Shown one piece after another: positions 1 through 11,032 of a stretch of 29,117 nucleotides of DNA (its first letter is position 1; each line of letters starts with the position of its first letter). Location of the stretch: NCBI GenBank assembly GCA_031835245.1, contig JAVKOQ010000537.1, forward strand, positions 1 through 29,117, in the 5' to 3' direction. Origin of the DNA: Balamuthia mandrillaris. Taxonomy: Eukaryota > Discosea > Longamoebia > Balamuthiidae. Made by a program: the position numbers and the translations under genes. The notes under the pieces are model-generated. The model searched no databases and was not told the origin of the DNA. It was given only the letters and a program-made list of their open reading frames with translations.

Positions 1-120
1 GGCGGCGGCTTTACTATTGGTGCTGCCCCTAAACAACAACAGGGGAGACGGTTCCTCAAAGCACGGAGAAATCGCTGAGTTTTTTCTTTGGGAATATTTA
101 CAATCTTTCAATAAAGTGTT

Positions 121-3100
121 TCAGACCACTCGTTTTCCTTTTCTATCCTCTTCCTCCATGTCTTCCTCTTCTATTTCCTCTCCCTCTCCCTCTCCCTCTT
201 CTTCTGCTTCCTCTTCCTCTTCATCTTCATCTTCCTCCTCCTTGCAAGCAATCCTTCTTCTTTTGGTGACACATGCAGATGAACATGCCTCGGATTTAGC
301 CACTCTTTCCTTTGACACGCCTTTGTCCGTTGCCTCTCCTGAAACTTTCTCAAAGAGGAAACTTATAACATGGCCAACATGCTCGTCGGTGCCAGCTTGC
401 TTGAGAACCGGGTCCTAACACAGTGTCGGGAATGTCAGTTTTGCGCCAATGTTTGAAAGAACATCATACCAAGAATGTCGCTGGGTCCAGCTTGTGATTC
501 CACAAAGCAACTGTTTCCATGCTAAGTTCTGCCACCTGTAACCAACCGCGGTGAGAAACCAAGAATGCATAATAATGTAAAGGAAGGGTACCTTCCGCTT
601 GCCAACGCGAGACCTACTCTTTTGAGTGTTGCTCTATCAAAGATAAGGCACATACATAAGCAAGAAGCGCATAGAGAGAAAAAGAGAGTAGAGAAGGAGA
701 GAAGCATAGATGTCATACCATGCATTCACAACCAAACATCTCATGTGTATCACATATGGTGTCCTCGCAGTAGGAAAATATGTCCTTGAGTTCCTCTTTT
801 GAAAAACGAGTTCGGGAAGCATTGCCCGCAAGTCCAGCATCTACCACTGCTTCAGAAAGTCCTTCCTTTGCAAGTTGTCTTTGAAAGATTTTTTCTTTGT
901 TGCATGACCATTAGTCAATGATAAATAAGAAGGGGCTATCTGCTTCCTACCTTCGATGGTCCCTGTGCTAATCAGCCGTGGCAAGATATGATAAAAAGAC
1001 ACGATAAAGGGAAACATCGGAATAGAAAGCAAATTGAACGAGCTAAAACAACAAAAAAACAAAAAAAAAGATACGACAATAATCGATAGATCCAAACTTG
1101 TCTCTTTTGTCCGAAGCGCCATACTCTCCCCATCGCCTGTTGATCGTTTGCAGGGTTCCTGTAGAATGTGGTGAGTAAGAAATACAATGACTTCGTTGCC
1201 AGCCAATTCATACCAATCTGGATCGAATAAAACCATCCTGTTGGAACCAACAAGATTAAAACCGACGTTACCAGCTTTGCTGCTGAGCAAGAACACAACT
1301 AGAAGCACATTAGAATGGATTCAGCTTGGGCAAGGAGTTGACAAAAGTACAGTAATCACTCGTCTGATCGTTAAACAAATCTATCAGTTTCTGGCGTGCC
1401 TCATTTGGAGTCTTTCCGTCCATTCGCAAGTAATTCCATTTGTTGTCTTCTCTAAAACATTCAAGGTCTTGTGATGTGAAACGAAGTCAATTGACTAGCA
1501 AAAGAATAACAAACAAACAAAGGCAAAGTACTTGTGTAAAATTGGAAACAATGACCACTCGGTCAGATGTGGTATCCTTAAGAGCATGAAGCAAACTATC
1601 AACGGCATGGACTTTGCCCGAGTGGACTTTTTGATACGCTTCAGGATTGAAATCAGAGGGGAAAAGTTCTAAGGCCTTGTCAAATCCATTCTGATTTTCT
1701 TCATTTCTTTGGCCCTTTGAGGGGGTTGTTTTTTTTTAAAAATAAAAGGAACCAAATAAAACAAAACCACCCACATACCTCACAGTATTTGTAAATCAAT
1801 TCTGGATGATTACAAAGCTTGCGTAAAGACATAATACAGGACAATGCAAGTGCAGATTTCTCAGAGCGCAGGATAGCACTCACAGCATTCGATCGCAAAA
1901 AATGCTTGTACAACACGGCTTGTAAAGGGGAAAGGCGGCAAAATACTATTTCTTCCACTATAGGCAAGTAAGAAAAAAACCGCTGCGCCTAATTTGAACG
2001 GGGATACTCACCTCGGGGAGGAAGCATTGTCTGCAAAAGTGCTTTTGTCCTCCGAATTATAAATTGTTCGGTGCGCTCCATGAGCTTAAGAAGGAGAAGA
2101 GGAGAGGAAAGATATTAGCCAGTTACAAAAAATTGCTTCCATGCAAGTGAGGTGAAAGTACAGCTTTTGAACGGCTTTCAGATTCCAGCTTTTGCTCAGG
2201 TGTTGCTGAGGAATCACGGCCTGTAAGGATAGGTCCCACGAATACGTCTTTGAATTTGCGGTAATCCATAAACCCTGGGTTACAAAAGTTGACCATTGCA
2301 AAGAATTCGTCCAAATCATTCTATGTGAAACATAAATTGCCCGTTAATGCAATGGAGGTTAGGTACAAGACTTGATTTGAAACCTGAATCGGTGTTCCCG
2401 TGATAATAATCCGCCGCCTTGTGGACAAAGAGCTAAGGGCCTTTGTTATCTTTGCACCTGAGTTCTTTAACCGGTGCCCCTAAAAGTAATGTGGTAAGAC
2501 ACTCAAAATAAATAAATAGCAGTAGAATAGAACCTCATCGCAAATGACAAGGTCAACTTTATCAGCAGTAGAGGTGACTATGTCTTCGTGGTTGATGCGA
2601 AACTGGTCATAGGAAATGATTAAGAGCGGAGAATGTGGGGAATTATAAAAGGTCTTGAGCTTTGTTCCGTTTTCTGGATCAGCTTGCCCGATAGTAATTG
2701 GGACCAAACGAGCTGACCCAAGCCATTTTACTACTTCGTCTCTCCAATTCTACGATCACAAATATACAAACAAAACAAAACAAAAACAAAACAAAAAAGA
2801 GAAATGAATTCATGTTTACGTCGAAGCACAAAAACTCTTACCTTGGTCAAAGATGTGGGAGTAACCACTATTGCTTTTTTAGTAACAGGCGTACCATGGG
2901 GTCCTTGCTTTAAGAGAGTCCAGATAAGAGTGAGCGCTTGAAGCGTTTTACCCAGCCCCCTGATCCCACGGGTTAGAAGCCAATAGCAAGGATAAGATCA
3001 GAGATTTCACAAACATTTCGTCTGCAAGAATGCACCCTAACCCTGCTCCACGGTTGCCCATGACACAGTCATACATAAATCGCACTCCTTCAACCTGGTG

Positions 3101-4236
3101 AGGCTGTAACACACTGCATGGATGTGAGTTGCAAAGGAAGCCTTCGATAAAGGAAAGAGGGAGACGTACTTTCCTAAATATGGATCTACAACTACTGCAA
3201 CAAGCTCACGACCACTGGATAGCAAAAATGAGTTGACAAAAAGGAGTCATAGAGAGTAGAGAAAACGAGATATTTCTTACCAAGAATCAGCAGCAGTGCT
3301 GGGCTTATATAATACGATTGCACCTTCAGTGTCCGGAGAATGCTTTGCTTGCTTTGGCAACTTGGGTGCTTGTCGTCCATTAAAGTGGCGCTTGAACTTG
3401 GCTTGAGGTGTGGCCAGCGGGTTACGGGGCGCAGAGACTGCTGGTGAATATGTAAGGATTAAGCTAGCAATGAAAAGTGCAACACAACAAACCATTAGTT
3501 GTGCTATCCTCAACGAACACAGCACCGCTCGTGTACGTGTCAGCAGCCAGCACCTCCAGTATCTTCATAACAACGTTAAACAACCATATCCTCTCAACAA
3601 ACGAAACCAGAACAAGATAAAGGCGAACGACCAGCACTAACGCAGAATAGAAACAAAAAGTCGTACGAGAAGGTAGCAAACCAACATACCTCCATCTCTT
3701 TGCCCGAGAAGCTTAGTGTGTTCCCATTCTGCAGCTCCGAGAGGGTCTTTTCACTGTAGGACACCGTCCGGCCAATTTCCTTGTCTTGCATGTCCTTCAG
3801 TGTTGCACGGTTTCCGTCCCTAATAATAAGAATACCTGGTGATGGAGAAAAGCATACTCGTCAAAAGAACTCTCCTATGAAGCAACCTCTTTCAACAAGC
3901 ACAAGTACCGTCATTCTTGGGCTTGTTCTTCGTTTTAGCTTTGGCCAAAGGATACCACATCACCCGGAAGAAGCGCGGCTCTTGGTGCGTCGGCTCGCTG
4001 GCCACAGGAATCACCTTCTCAACACAAGGGGACTTGAAGCCTTTGCTGGATTTTGTCCTGGCACCGCTTCCACTTGGACCTGAAGGGGTTGCGTTCTGCG
4101 GTTTCGGAGCAACCGCAGCAGGCTCCGCCTCTTCTTTCTTCTCACCATTTCTTGGTGGTGAAGTGCCAGGGTCCTTTCGTTGGACCAACGGGCTCACAAA
4201 ACGTTTTCTCTGTGAAGGAGCGTTGCTACGTCGCAT
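121..4236 (-). CDS. RAD54: RAD54-family Snf2 DNA translocase, about 20 exons
   Basis: Snf2-type dsDNA-stimulated ATPase of homologous recombination; the family remodels Rad51 filaments and D-loops in the nucleus. The start MRRSNAPSQ resembles the MRRSLAPSQ start of animal RAD54. Residues about 89-150 (FFRVMWYP... [14 protein letters not shown]) match the N-terminal domain of RAD54B and fungal Rad54. Next come [15 protein letters not shown], the Walker A region LADEMGLGKTLQ (split by an intron, clean after joining), VICDE (DEAH-like box), the [16 protein letters not shown] block, [27 protein letters not shown] and [18 protein letters not shown]. The usual VWRDGQK is VWRFGQK here. The C-terminus has the family [10 protein letters not shown] and CDTHEMFGC segments, then a long Glu-rich tail ending KGKRVV. 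First exon 4236-3909, second 3835-3690; many exons are under 150 bases. Not every border in the middle third was fixed. It fits RAD54 and RAD54B about equally. Confidence 0.93.
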
Positions 4237-4468
4237 TCTCGTCTGGCTGTATGTAACAGACTTAATCACAAGACTTGCTGTTGCAAACAGATCACTAAAG
4301 TCTTACCTCACTTCCCCTTTTTCCAAGAATTTTTTCGTACTCCAAAACATTTATTGTCGACGAGCTGCTTTCGCGCCAAAAGAAAGAAGCACAGCACTCG
4401 AAGAAAAAAGACAGCCTCGCCTCTACTACTCGTTGTGTCAAAGCCAGATTAGCCGTCGGAGCTTCGCC
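4237..4468. promoter_or_regulatory. Shared upstream region between two divergent genes
   Basis: These 232 bases separate the RAD54 start (-) from the start of the membrane-protein gene (+). They must contain both 5' leaders and promoters. I see no clear TATA or CCAAT box. The call rests on position only. Confidence 0.4.
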
Positions 4469-5804
4469 ATGTTCCTCTGTGACAGTGTAGTGGATCTTGT
4501 CATCCAAACGTTCTTGTTTACGCTCCCGTTGGTTGTGTTGCCTGTGGCGTTGGCGTGGAGCTTTCACTTGACCCTGCGGTTATCTTTGATCTTTTGTTTG
4601 TTTCATGCCATTGTAGCGTTGATCAAACGGCTCATCCCCAGCCTCATGGTTAATGTGGTGCGTACTTTTTAAATATTTAAGCAAACTTCTTCTAAGGCGA
4701 TGGTTACAGAAACCATTATTATGGCTCTTGGAAGGTCTTACACTCTTTGCCTTGTTGTTTTTTGTTCAACCATACCTTCCACTCTGGCTGGAAATCGCAT
4801 ACCATTATTCCTTGCATTATGCTGGTACTTTTTGTTTTGAACTTAAACATACATAGTGTACTTATAATTTATATAGGCCCTGCTGTATTATTGCTGGAAT
4901 CAGTTCAAGTTGTTTGTATTGTGGCATTATTTAATCAAGCTATAAGAAGTAAAATAGAAGAAAACCCTACTTTGATGAAGGTAAAATCAGTTTTTTAAAA
5001 TGTTGTTATTTAAATATTGATTTTTATTTCTAGTCTATATTAAGTGCTATTACTTTAACTTGCTTTATTGTTGCTATATACTGGGTAACAATACTTTTTC
5101 AAGGTGAACTTAGTATAGCATTTGCAAGGTATTGACTAGTCATTTTTTTAAATTTACATATTTATTCTAACATCACATTAGTTATTTATCAGTAACTTGT
5201 ACAATCTTAATAGTCCTAATTATTTTAAATATCTGTATTGAAGAAGGAATTATTTCAGATATTGCTATTATAAGTTTGTTTGTTATTTATACTACACGAA
5301 ATGCTGCTTTAACAAATAACATATCAACAATAACTCCTTTTGAGTTTGATTCAAGGTATTTTATTTTTATTTTCTATATATTTTTATTTGTTAATTATTA
5401 TTAACTTTATTTTTTAAAAGTTATTTGTTTACTTTAGATTTCATTTTTTCTGTTTTATTAGCTATTATAACAATTTTCACTTTACCATTAACAATATCTT
5501 CATTATGGGAAAGTGATCAGGTTTGTTTTTATTTTATTATAAACCTTTAAATATTTGCTTATAAGTTTAATTTTAGGATATTGTATCAAGTGATTCAACT
5601 ACTTTTTTTATATATTTTAATATTAGTGAACAGATACATTATTATGGAATTGTGTTTATTATAATATATACACATTTGATATTAGTGTCAACTAACAATA
5701 TTGGATCAATTGCATTAAGCTGGTATATTATTCAAACTATTATATGTGTTAGTTTGTATACACTTTTTCTGTTTAAAAGTTCTGAACATATTCATAAAGA
5801 TTAA
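4469..5804 (+). CDS. Multipass membrane protein, seven exons, possibly ICE2-like
   Basis: Exons 4469-4657, 4710-4824, 4877-4980, 5034-5128, 5182-5355, 5421-5520 and 5577-5804 join in one frame to 334 residues. The protein is almost entirely hydrophobic, with roughly eight membrane helices: for example TFLFTLPLVVLPVALAW in exon 1, LLWLLEGLTLFALLFF in exon 2, ILIVLIILNICIEEG in exon 5. It ends in a short polar tail SSEHIHKD. Block order (GPAVLLLESVQ, a pair of helices, then SDIAIISLFVIYTTRN) loosely recalls the fungal ER protein ICE2 (PF08426), but this is a weak resemblance, not an identification. From exon 2 on, codons and introns are strongly AT-rich, unlike the neighbouring genes. ATG 4469 is the first Met before the hydrophobic start; the frame is also open upstream. 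Gene model likely, function unknown. Confidence 0.72.
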
Positions 5805-6261
5805 ATATAAGAATATTTAATGTTTTTTGTTTTTGTTATAAGGCTTGTATTGTTGTAAAATAAGAACAGGAATGATAATGAAGACAAAATAAGTACAAGA
5901 CCTGGACTTAATTAAGAGAAGTAAAAGTATTTTGTGTTGTGTTGTCTTGAGATGAAAAAAGAAAAAACAAGGAACGGTGACATTAAAGGTAGAAAAAAGA
6001 TTTATAAAATGACAAAGTATAAAAGAGAAGATAATGAAGGAAACATTAAGAAAAGAGAAAAGAAAAATAAAAAGTTCCCTTAGATTGACAACAAAATGGA
6101 GAAAAAAGAAAAAAAGAGCCACTATGTTGGAGTTTTCCAATAGTATTTGAAAAAAAAAAGAGATAAAAACAAAGTTTTAATAAAAACAACTTTAAAGAAA
6201 AAATACAATACCTAGACAAAGTACAATTGTTGGAGTTATAAAATAAAAAATATCTTAAAAA
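5805..6261. other. AT-rich gap between two convergent genes
   Basis: This region lies between the stops of the membrane-protein gene and the DHHC gene. It is very AT-rich, purine-rich on the + strand, and has no recognisable coding or RNA feature. A 107-codon minus-strand frame at 5817-6140 is almost all Phe, Leu and Ile from T-runs and looks fortuitous. The region presumably holds both 3' untranslated ends. Confidence 0.55.
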
Positions 6262-7660
6262 TCAAAAGTTTATAGATAACTCATAATTATGCTGTACATA
6301 ATAAATAGGAATATAGTTATCTCCTTCACTATTAACAAAGGGCTTGTATTGTAAAGGACAAATCCAATATAACAAGTTAGAGCCCATTAGGTCTTTGACA
6401 TTATATTTTACACCTTGATCAAAGTTACAATCTTGGTTTTGTCCCTGCAAAATAGAAATAAAATAACAATAAGATTTGGTGTAATTGTAAAAGTCAAATA
6501 AGTACCTTACAACAATGATGTTCTATGTGTGTTCTGTTGTGAAGAATCAGGCGCACATGAAAGAAAAACATAGAACCCAGAGTAAATGACTGAACCAAAG
6601 CACCAACGCCACTTAAGCAAAATAAAATTAAATGGGTAATTTCCTTGGCGTTGTGGTGTTGTAGCAGTTGAATACTAAATGGTAAGAGACCAATACGGGC
6701 AGTGAGGAAACATAGGGTTGCAATACAGCCAAAAAAGCCAAGACAAAGAGCTTGGAAAAAGAATTTGTGATTATAGAATCCTACACAGTTGTTTATCCAA
6801 AAGCTGGTGAAGTCATTAGTTGCTTGGAAGAGGAACCTTTTGATAACAACAGTGTACTTACCAATGGTGGTCCATTTTTAATGTGCACCGATTGCATCGT
6901 CTGTGGCAGGAAAAGCATGGAAGTTAGAGCTTTGCAAGTAGGTGCACTCTGCACAGTGTGATACATACTTGCAGTGATGTGTCCTAACGGGCTTATAAAC
7001 ACTACATATGCTGCAATAAGGCCATTCTGTTTCTGCTTCCACACGTTCACAATCAGGCGGTTCTCTGACCTCCGCTGGTTCCGTGGTTTCTGCATTGGCA
7101 ACACGTTCATATTGGTTGTGGAGCAAGGGTTGAGCTTCGCAGGCCTCTAGTTCACTTTCACTGTAGGTGCTTGGTCCGTCCTTTTGCATGAAGCCTGTCA
7201 CCATCTGTGCGGGTGCTGCTGGTTCTGCCTTTGAGATTGGGGCAGAAGGGAGAGAAGAAGGCGGTTCGTCTATTAAGCTAGTGGCGGGGCTGCCTTGTGC
7301 TTCTTTTTGGGCTTTCTTCTTGCGCTGGCTAATGTTGCTAACGAAAACATGAGGGCGGTGCTGTTGGGAGAGGGAAGAAGAGAAAGGGAATGGCCATTAA
7401 GTTTTTCTCTCTGCCAACGGGAGCGCAAAGCAGCGTACGGTTAATCAAACCTTCCACTTGGGCGAAGGGTGACCAGGCTTCGTGAAAACAGCCCGCAGAT
7501 AGCAGGATAGGAACCACAAGACGTAGACGCCCACCAAGCAAAACGCGGTAATGCTGCCGGGGCTCCTTGTGCCCCACATCGGGATTATGCACACTCCCAC
7601 CACTGTGTAGACGTACAGCGTGCCCAAAAGAAAGGCTGCGGCTACGTGCTGTCGCCCCAT
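6262..7660 (-). CDS. DHHC-type protein S-acyltransferase, five exons
   Basis: Integral membrane enzyme that transfers palmitate to cysteines of target proteins, using the DHHC cysteine as acyl carrier. Exons 7660-7451, 7360-6969, 6900-6862, 6803-6506 and 6444-6262 join in frame to 373 residues. Two N-terminal helices (VAAAFLLGTLYVYTVVGV; FCLVGVYVLWFLSCYL) come before a polar loop with acidic Glu-rich stretches. The Cys-rich domain follows around residues 190-220: YCSICSVYKPVRTHHC, then KRCNRCTLKMDHHC, then FWINNCVGFYNHKFF. The 39-base third exon carries the centre of this motif, ending inside the catalytic Cys codon. Two more helices and a soluble tail follow. FW replaces the usual PW after DHHC. 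The first ATG of the frame, MGRQHV, is taken as start. Substrates and membrane cannot be told from sequence. Confidence 0.95.
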
Positions 7661-7824
7661 TTTGGCGCGCTCCACGAACTCTTCTCCCTCTCCTTCTCTT
7701 GTTCCTTCTTTCTTTCCTTCTCTCCTCTGCCCGTTGGCGACTGTAGTGACTTTCTCGCTTAAATTTCGGTGTGAAACGAGAGAGAAGCCTCCGCTGTTCT
7801 CTTTTTTCTCCTCCTCCTAGCACT

Positions 7825-7868
<44 letters not shown>

Positions 7869-8045
7869 CGCGCTATCAACGGGAGACCGTCACACAAATA
7901 GGTTGTTAACACGTCTGTTTTACTGTTGCTTAGCATGGGCAGCCACAACGAGAGTTGCGGTGCACATGGGAGAAGGGAAGAGAAGGGAAGATGAAGGGAC
8001 GGATCATGGAGAAGCATGCCGGCAATACAAAAAAGAAAGAGGAGG
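7661..8045. other. Gap between LAMTOR3 stop and DHHC start, with CT microsatellite
   Basis: Both neighbours are on the minus strand, so this holds the 3' end of LAMTOR3 and the promoter and leader of the DHHC gene. The only clear structure is an interrupted (CT)n run at 7824-7869 on the + strand. No gene is seen. Confidence 0.5.
7824..7869 (+). repeat. (CT)n microsatellite, intergenic
   Basis: Dinucleotide run of about 46 bases with one break (TTCT). It lies upstream of the minus-strand DHHC gene, so it reads as (GA)n in that gene's sense, unlike the tracts inside introns. Confidence 0.95.
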
Positions 8046-8373
8046 CTAGCTCATTTCTCGGTCCACCTGACTAACGGACTTGCGCAGAGGCTGGAACACC
8101 GTCTTCAGCTCGGGAACAAGGCCAAGAAGCAGCCCAGCGTTTGTGTTTTCCTCCCCAAGCATGGTGATGACGAGAGGAGCAAGGTTCAGTTGAAACACGA
8201 GAAGGTCTGAATAGAAGCTCAACAGCGTAGTGTTCTTCCCCATTTTGAGCTTGCCAGCCTTTTTAGTTGATCCACGAAGCCCACATCAGCCTAAGCATAC
8301 ACGATGGAGTAGACCAGTCGAAGGAAGAGAGTGGAAGCAGAGGAGAGAAGGGAGAGGAATGAAGAAAGGAGAG

Positions 8374-8459
<86 letters not shown>

Positions 8460-8963
8460 GGAGAGAGGGAGAGAGAGACTCCAGAAGACCGAAAACGACA
8501 GTACCTGTTCAGTGGCAACCGAGAACGTAGCAGCCAAGGCGCTTCCTGTCTTCTCGCGTTCTTCTGTTCGTGAAGCTGTTACCATAAAGGTGTGTTATGG
8601 AAGAGGAGAAGAAAAAGGGGCAAGTTAGGCGAGCCGAAAAGGGGTGGAAGCACACAATAACGGGTAATGGCAACACACTCCACACGCAAAAGCACGTACC
8701 AGAGATAAGGGGCACGCCGTAGGTGTCCGTCACCAAGATGGCTTCCAAGCCTCCGATCCTGGAGGAACGTTTGTTTGTCACCACAAAAGGTTTACACAAT
8801 GAACACACACACATACCTCTCCAGCAGCTTGTCGCAAAAGCTTTGCAGGTCCTCTCCGCTCTAAAAAACAAACAAAAGAAGATAATCATCCTCAAAACAC
8901 ATTAGAAAAGTATCCGCAAACACTCAAAAGCCTTCCAGCTGTCATGCAAACCTCACGCATCAT
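8046..8963 (-). CDS. LAMTOR3: Ragulator subunit LAMTOR3 (MP1), five exons
   Basis: Roadblock-fold scaffold. Known role: with LAMTOR2 it forms a heterodimer in the Ragulator complex, which anchors Rag GTPases and MAPK signalling on late endosomes and lysosomes. Exons 8963-8952 (12 bases, MMRE), 8860-8817, 8758-8700, 8575-8505 and 8258-8046 join to 132 residues, close to the 124 of human LAMTOR3. Matches run the whole length: LLERIGGLEAILVTDTYGVP (human LPSVEGLHAIVVSDRDGVP), ATFSVATEQAGKLKMGKN (ALATDQGSKLGLSKN), and FQLNLAPLVITMLGEENTNA (QFNRLPLVVSFIASSSANT). The tail KSVSQVDREMS is slightly longer than usual. The fourth intron holds a long microsatellite. The very short first exon was chosen because it gives an ATG and the right phase with GT-AG ends. 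Confidence 0.93.
8380..8480 (+). repeat. (GA)n microsatellite in a LAMTOR3 intron
   Basis: About 100 bases of GA with occasional GG breaks. LAMTOR3 is on the minus strand, so the transcript reads (CU)n. The tract begins about 25 bases after the donor at 8504 and ends about 120 bases before the acceptor at 8259. Confidence 0.97.
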
Positions 8964-9670
8964 TTTTTTTGTTTGTTGTTTCTGGGTAATGGTAAGACGG
9001 CTTAGGTGGGGTGGCGACAGGGACCACTTCAGCTATGTGTGTTTGGCAGAGTCTTCCTTCTCTCTTTCCTCTTGTTGCAAACAAAATAACCTAATAGGAT
9101 GTGATTAACTATAATAGGTAGGACAAACAAATAATTTTGTCGACATTACAGATCAACATGAGATCAGATAATGAACAGACAGTTCCTTTTTATGGTAAGT
9201 ACTGTCTTTTTATGGTAAGCACCTCTTTTTTGATTGTTGGTTGGTGGTAATGTCCGTTGTGCTGGCGGAGCAAAGAGAAGAGAAGCGACGACGAAGAGGA
9301 GAGTCCTAGACCGAGAGAGACAGGAGAGACAGAAATGTTAGAGCGTTCGCCAAGACAGAGAGAGTGAGACAGAGAGAGAGAGGAGACTGAGAGGCAGAGA
9401 GATACAGAGTTACAGAGACGCAGAAGAGACAAGAGAGAGAGAGAGAGAAGAGGGAGACAAAGAAAATAGATAAGGCAGAGCAGACACAGATGCTATGAGA
9501 TGCAACGGCAGGGACGTTGGCTTCAGGTCACGGCAAACATTTATATACATTTGCAGTTGATGGGGCTTTGTTGTTACTGCTGCTGCTGCTTTAGCAAAGA
9601 GATGAACAAGAAAAAAAGTGAAAGAACAGAATGTGAAAGAATGGAGGAAAAAACGAGACGCGAAGTTTCT
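8964..9670. other. Gap upstream of LAMTOR3 with GA-rich tract
   Basis: This lies between the LAMTOR3 start and the stop of the zf-PARP gene, both minus strand. The stretch 9335-9460 is purine-rich (GAGAC and GA runs), reading as pyrimidine in the sense of LAMTOR3, perhaps in its leader. CTTTTTATGGTAAG occurs twice close together at about 9186-9221. I see no coding feature. Confidence 0.5.
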
Positions 9671-10874
9671 CTAACTGTCGAGTGCCAAGAGGGCAGTTAT
9701 CATTTGGACATTGCTCACATTGGCACGAAGGCTGTGCTTCTTGCACAGGGCCTGCAGCTCTGCCCTCTTCTTACTCTCCAAGGTTGCTCGCTTGTACTTG
9801 CTTTTGCCCGTGGTTGCTGTTTTTGACCTCTTTGTGGTGCTTCTTGCCTTTTGTTTGCCATTATTCCCTGGCTCTCCTCCTCTTGCACTCCGTTTTCTCT
9901 TTTTGCTGCTTCCTGTATCCACCTTCTCCTCTTCCACTTCCTCTTCCTCTTCCTTTTCCTCTTCCTCTTCCTCTTCCTTCTTTTCCTCTTCCTCTTCTTC
10001 TTTTTCTTCTTGTTCGAAAATGTTGCTTCCCTTGGCGATTGCGGCACGTATGAATGCAGGGTCTACAACTTGAGGCTTCGGTCTTGCTTTCATGGCGTCC
10101 TTGTACTTCTTGGAGCTGCGACCAGCCTTCTGGCCATGCGATGTAACGCCATCTTTACCCAGCACAATGTGGGTGGGTTTGTTGCTCTTGTTCACTGCGG
10201 CCAGCACCAGGCCACCACGAGCCTCGATCGCCGACGCTAAGGTGCCCTTGGAGTTACCCTCGAATATGCCCACAAAAATGCAACGCATTCCTGCTCAGGT
10301 TGCAACAGTCAGTAATGCGTTGCGTTTGCTCTTATATGATAGAGCGAAAAGAGAGGAGAAGCAGAGAGCAGAAGAGCAGAGTGACTCCCTCAGAGGGGAA
10401 CGAACCACGGAAGACCGGCACGGTTTGTTTCAGCAGGTCCTTTGTGACAGGAATACCAGTCAACTGCAGGATCCTCTCCCTCTCAGCCCTGGGCAGCTCG
10501 CCCCAACCTATCATCTCATGGGGTATCTGCTTCTGTTTGACAAGCACGTCCTCCTCGGTCTTCTTATGGTGAAGGCAGCCGAGGTGTACCGTCTCGGTCC
10601 AGTCTCCCACTATGGGTCCATAGTACTTCACCCACTCGTCCATACAATCATCCACCACGAGGTTGGCCAAGGAGTAGAGCGAGTTAGGTTCGATAGCATT
10701 GTGGCACTGCATACACTGGAAACGCTTGTGGCCGCTGGCCCAGGCGTAACTGTCGCTCTGGTAGTAGAAAGAATTTTCGTAGCGAACGGGACCTGGGTGA
10801 GGCAACCGGACCCTCTCTCCGTCCGAGTCGCGCCACCATCCCGATTGCCACTGGGCCTTTGTCATGGTTGGCAT
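9671..10874 (-). CDS. PARP-type zinc finger / BRCT / SAP protein, two exons
   Basis: Likely nuclear DNA-damage or chromatin protein. Exons 10874-10406 and 10290-9671 join to 362 residues. Residues about 30-110 form a PARP-like zinc finger: candidate ligands C54, C57, H97 and C100 (FQCMQC... VHLGC) with the YYGPIVGDWTETVH core. The spacing between the ligand pairs, 39 residues, is longer than the usual 28-30. A BRCT domain spans about 157-250 (MRCIFVGIFEGNSKG; PTHIVLGKDG; VVDPAFIRAAIA). A pure Glu/Lys linker follows, then basic NLS-like runs (KKRKR), and a C-terminal SAP motif from about residue 325 (KKRAELQALCKKHSLRANVS) ending LLALDS. There is no room for WGR or ADP-ribosyltransferase domains, so it is not itself a PARP enzyme. 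Domain calls are from motif recognition only. Confidence 0.88.
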
Positions 10875-10956
10875 TGTTTAACCACTTCGGTGACGAGTGT
10901 AGAGGTTGTTTGTGTTTAGAAGAGGAAAAATAAAATAAAAAGGTTGGCTGTGGCTG

Positions 10957-11032
10957 TTGCTTCAAAGACGAACCGAGCGTGCTTCCCCTTCATTTTGCTT
11001 CAAAGACGAACCGAACGTGCTTCCCCTTCATT
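10957..11032 (+). repeat. Tandem duplication, 38-base unit
   Basis: Two adjacent copies starting at 10957 and 10995, differing at about one base (GAGCG against GAACG). They lie just upstream of the zf-PARP gene start. The remainder of 10875-11255 has poly-A/T runs and no recognisable gene. Confidence 0.9.

Noticed and set aside
3892-4672. Plus-strand 251-codon frame spanning the RAD54 first exon and the membrane-protein first exon
   Set aside because: Its first two thirds are antisense to the RAD54 first exon. Only the part from 4469 looks like real coding sequence.
5817-6140. 107-codon minus-strand frame rich in Phe and Leu
   Set aside because: It arises from A-runs on the + strand between two convergent genes. 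It has no varied composition, no splice context and no family resemblance.
121-9671. Possible operon-like or repair-gene cluster (RAD54, zf-PARP, SAP)
   Set aside because: Genes lie on different strands, are separated by unrelated genes, and show no shared promoter elements. Clustering could be chance.
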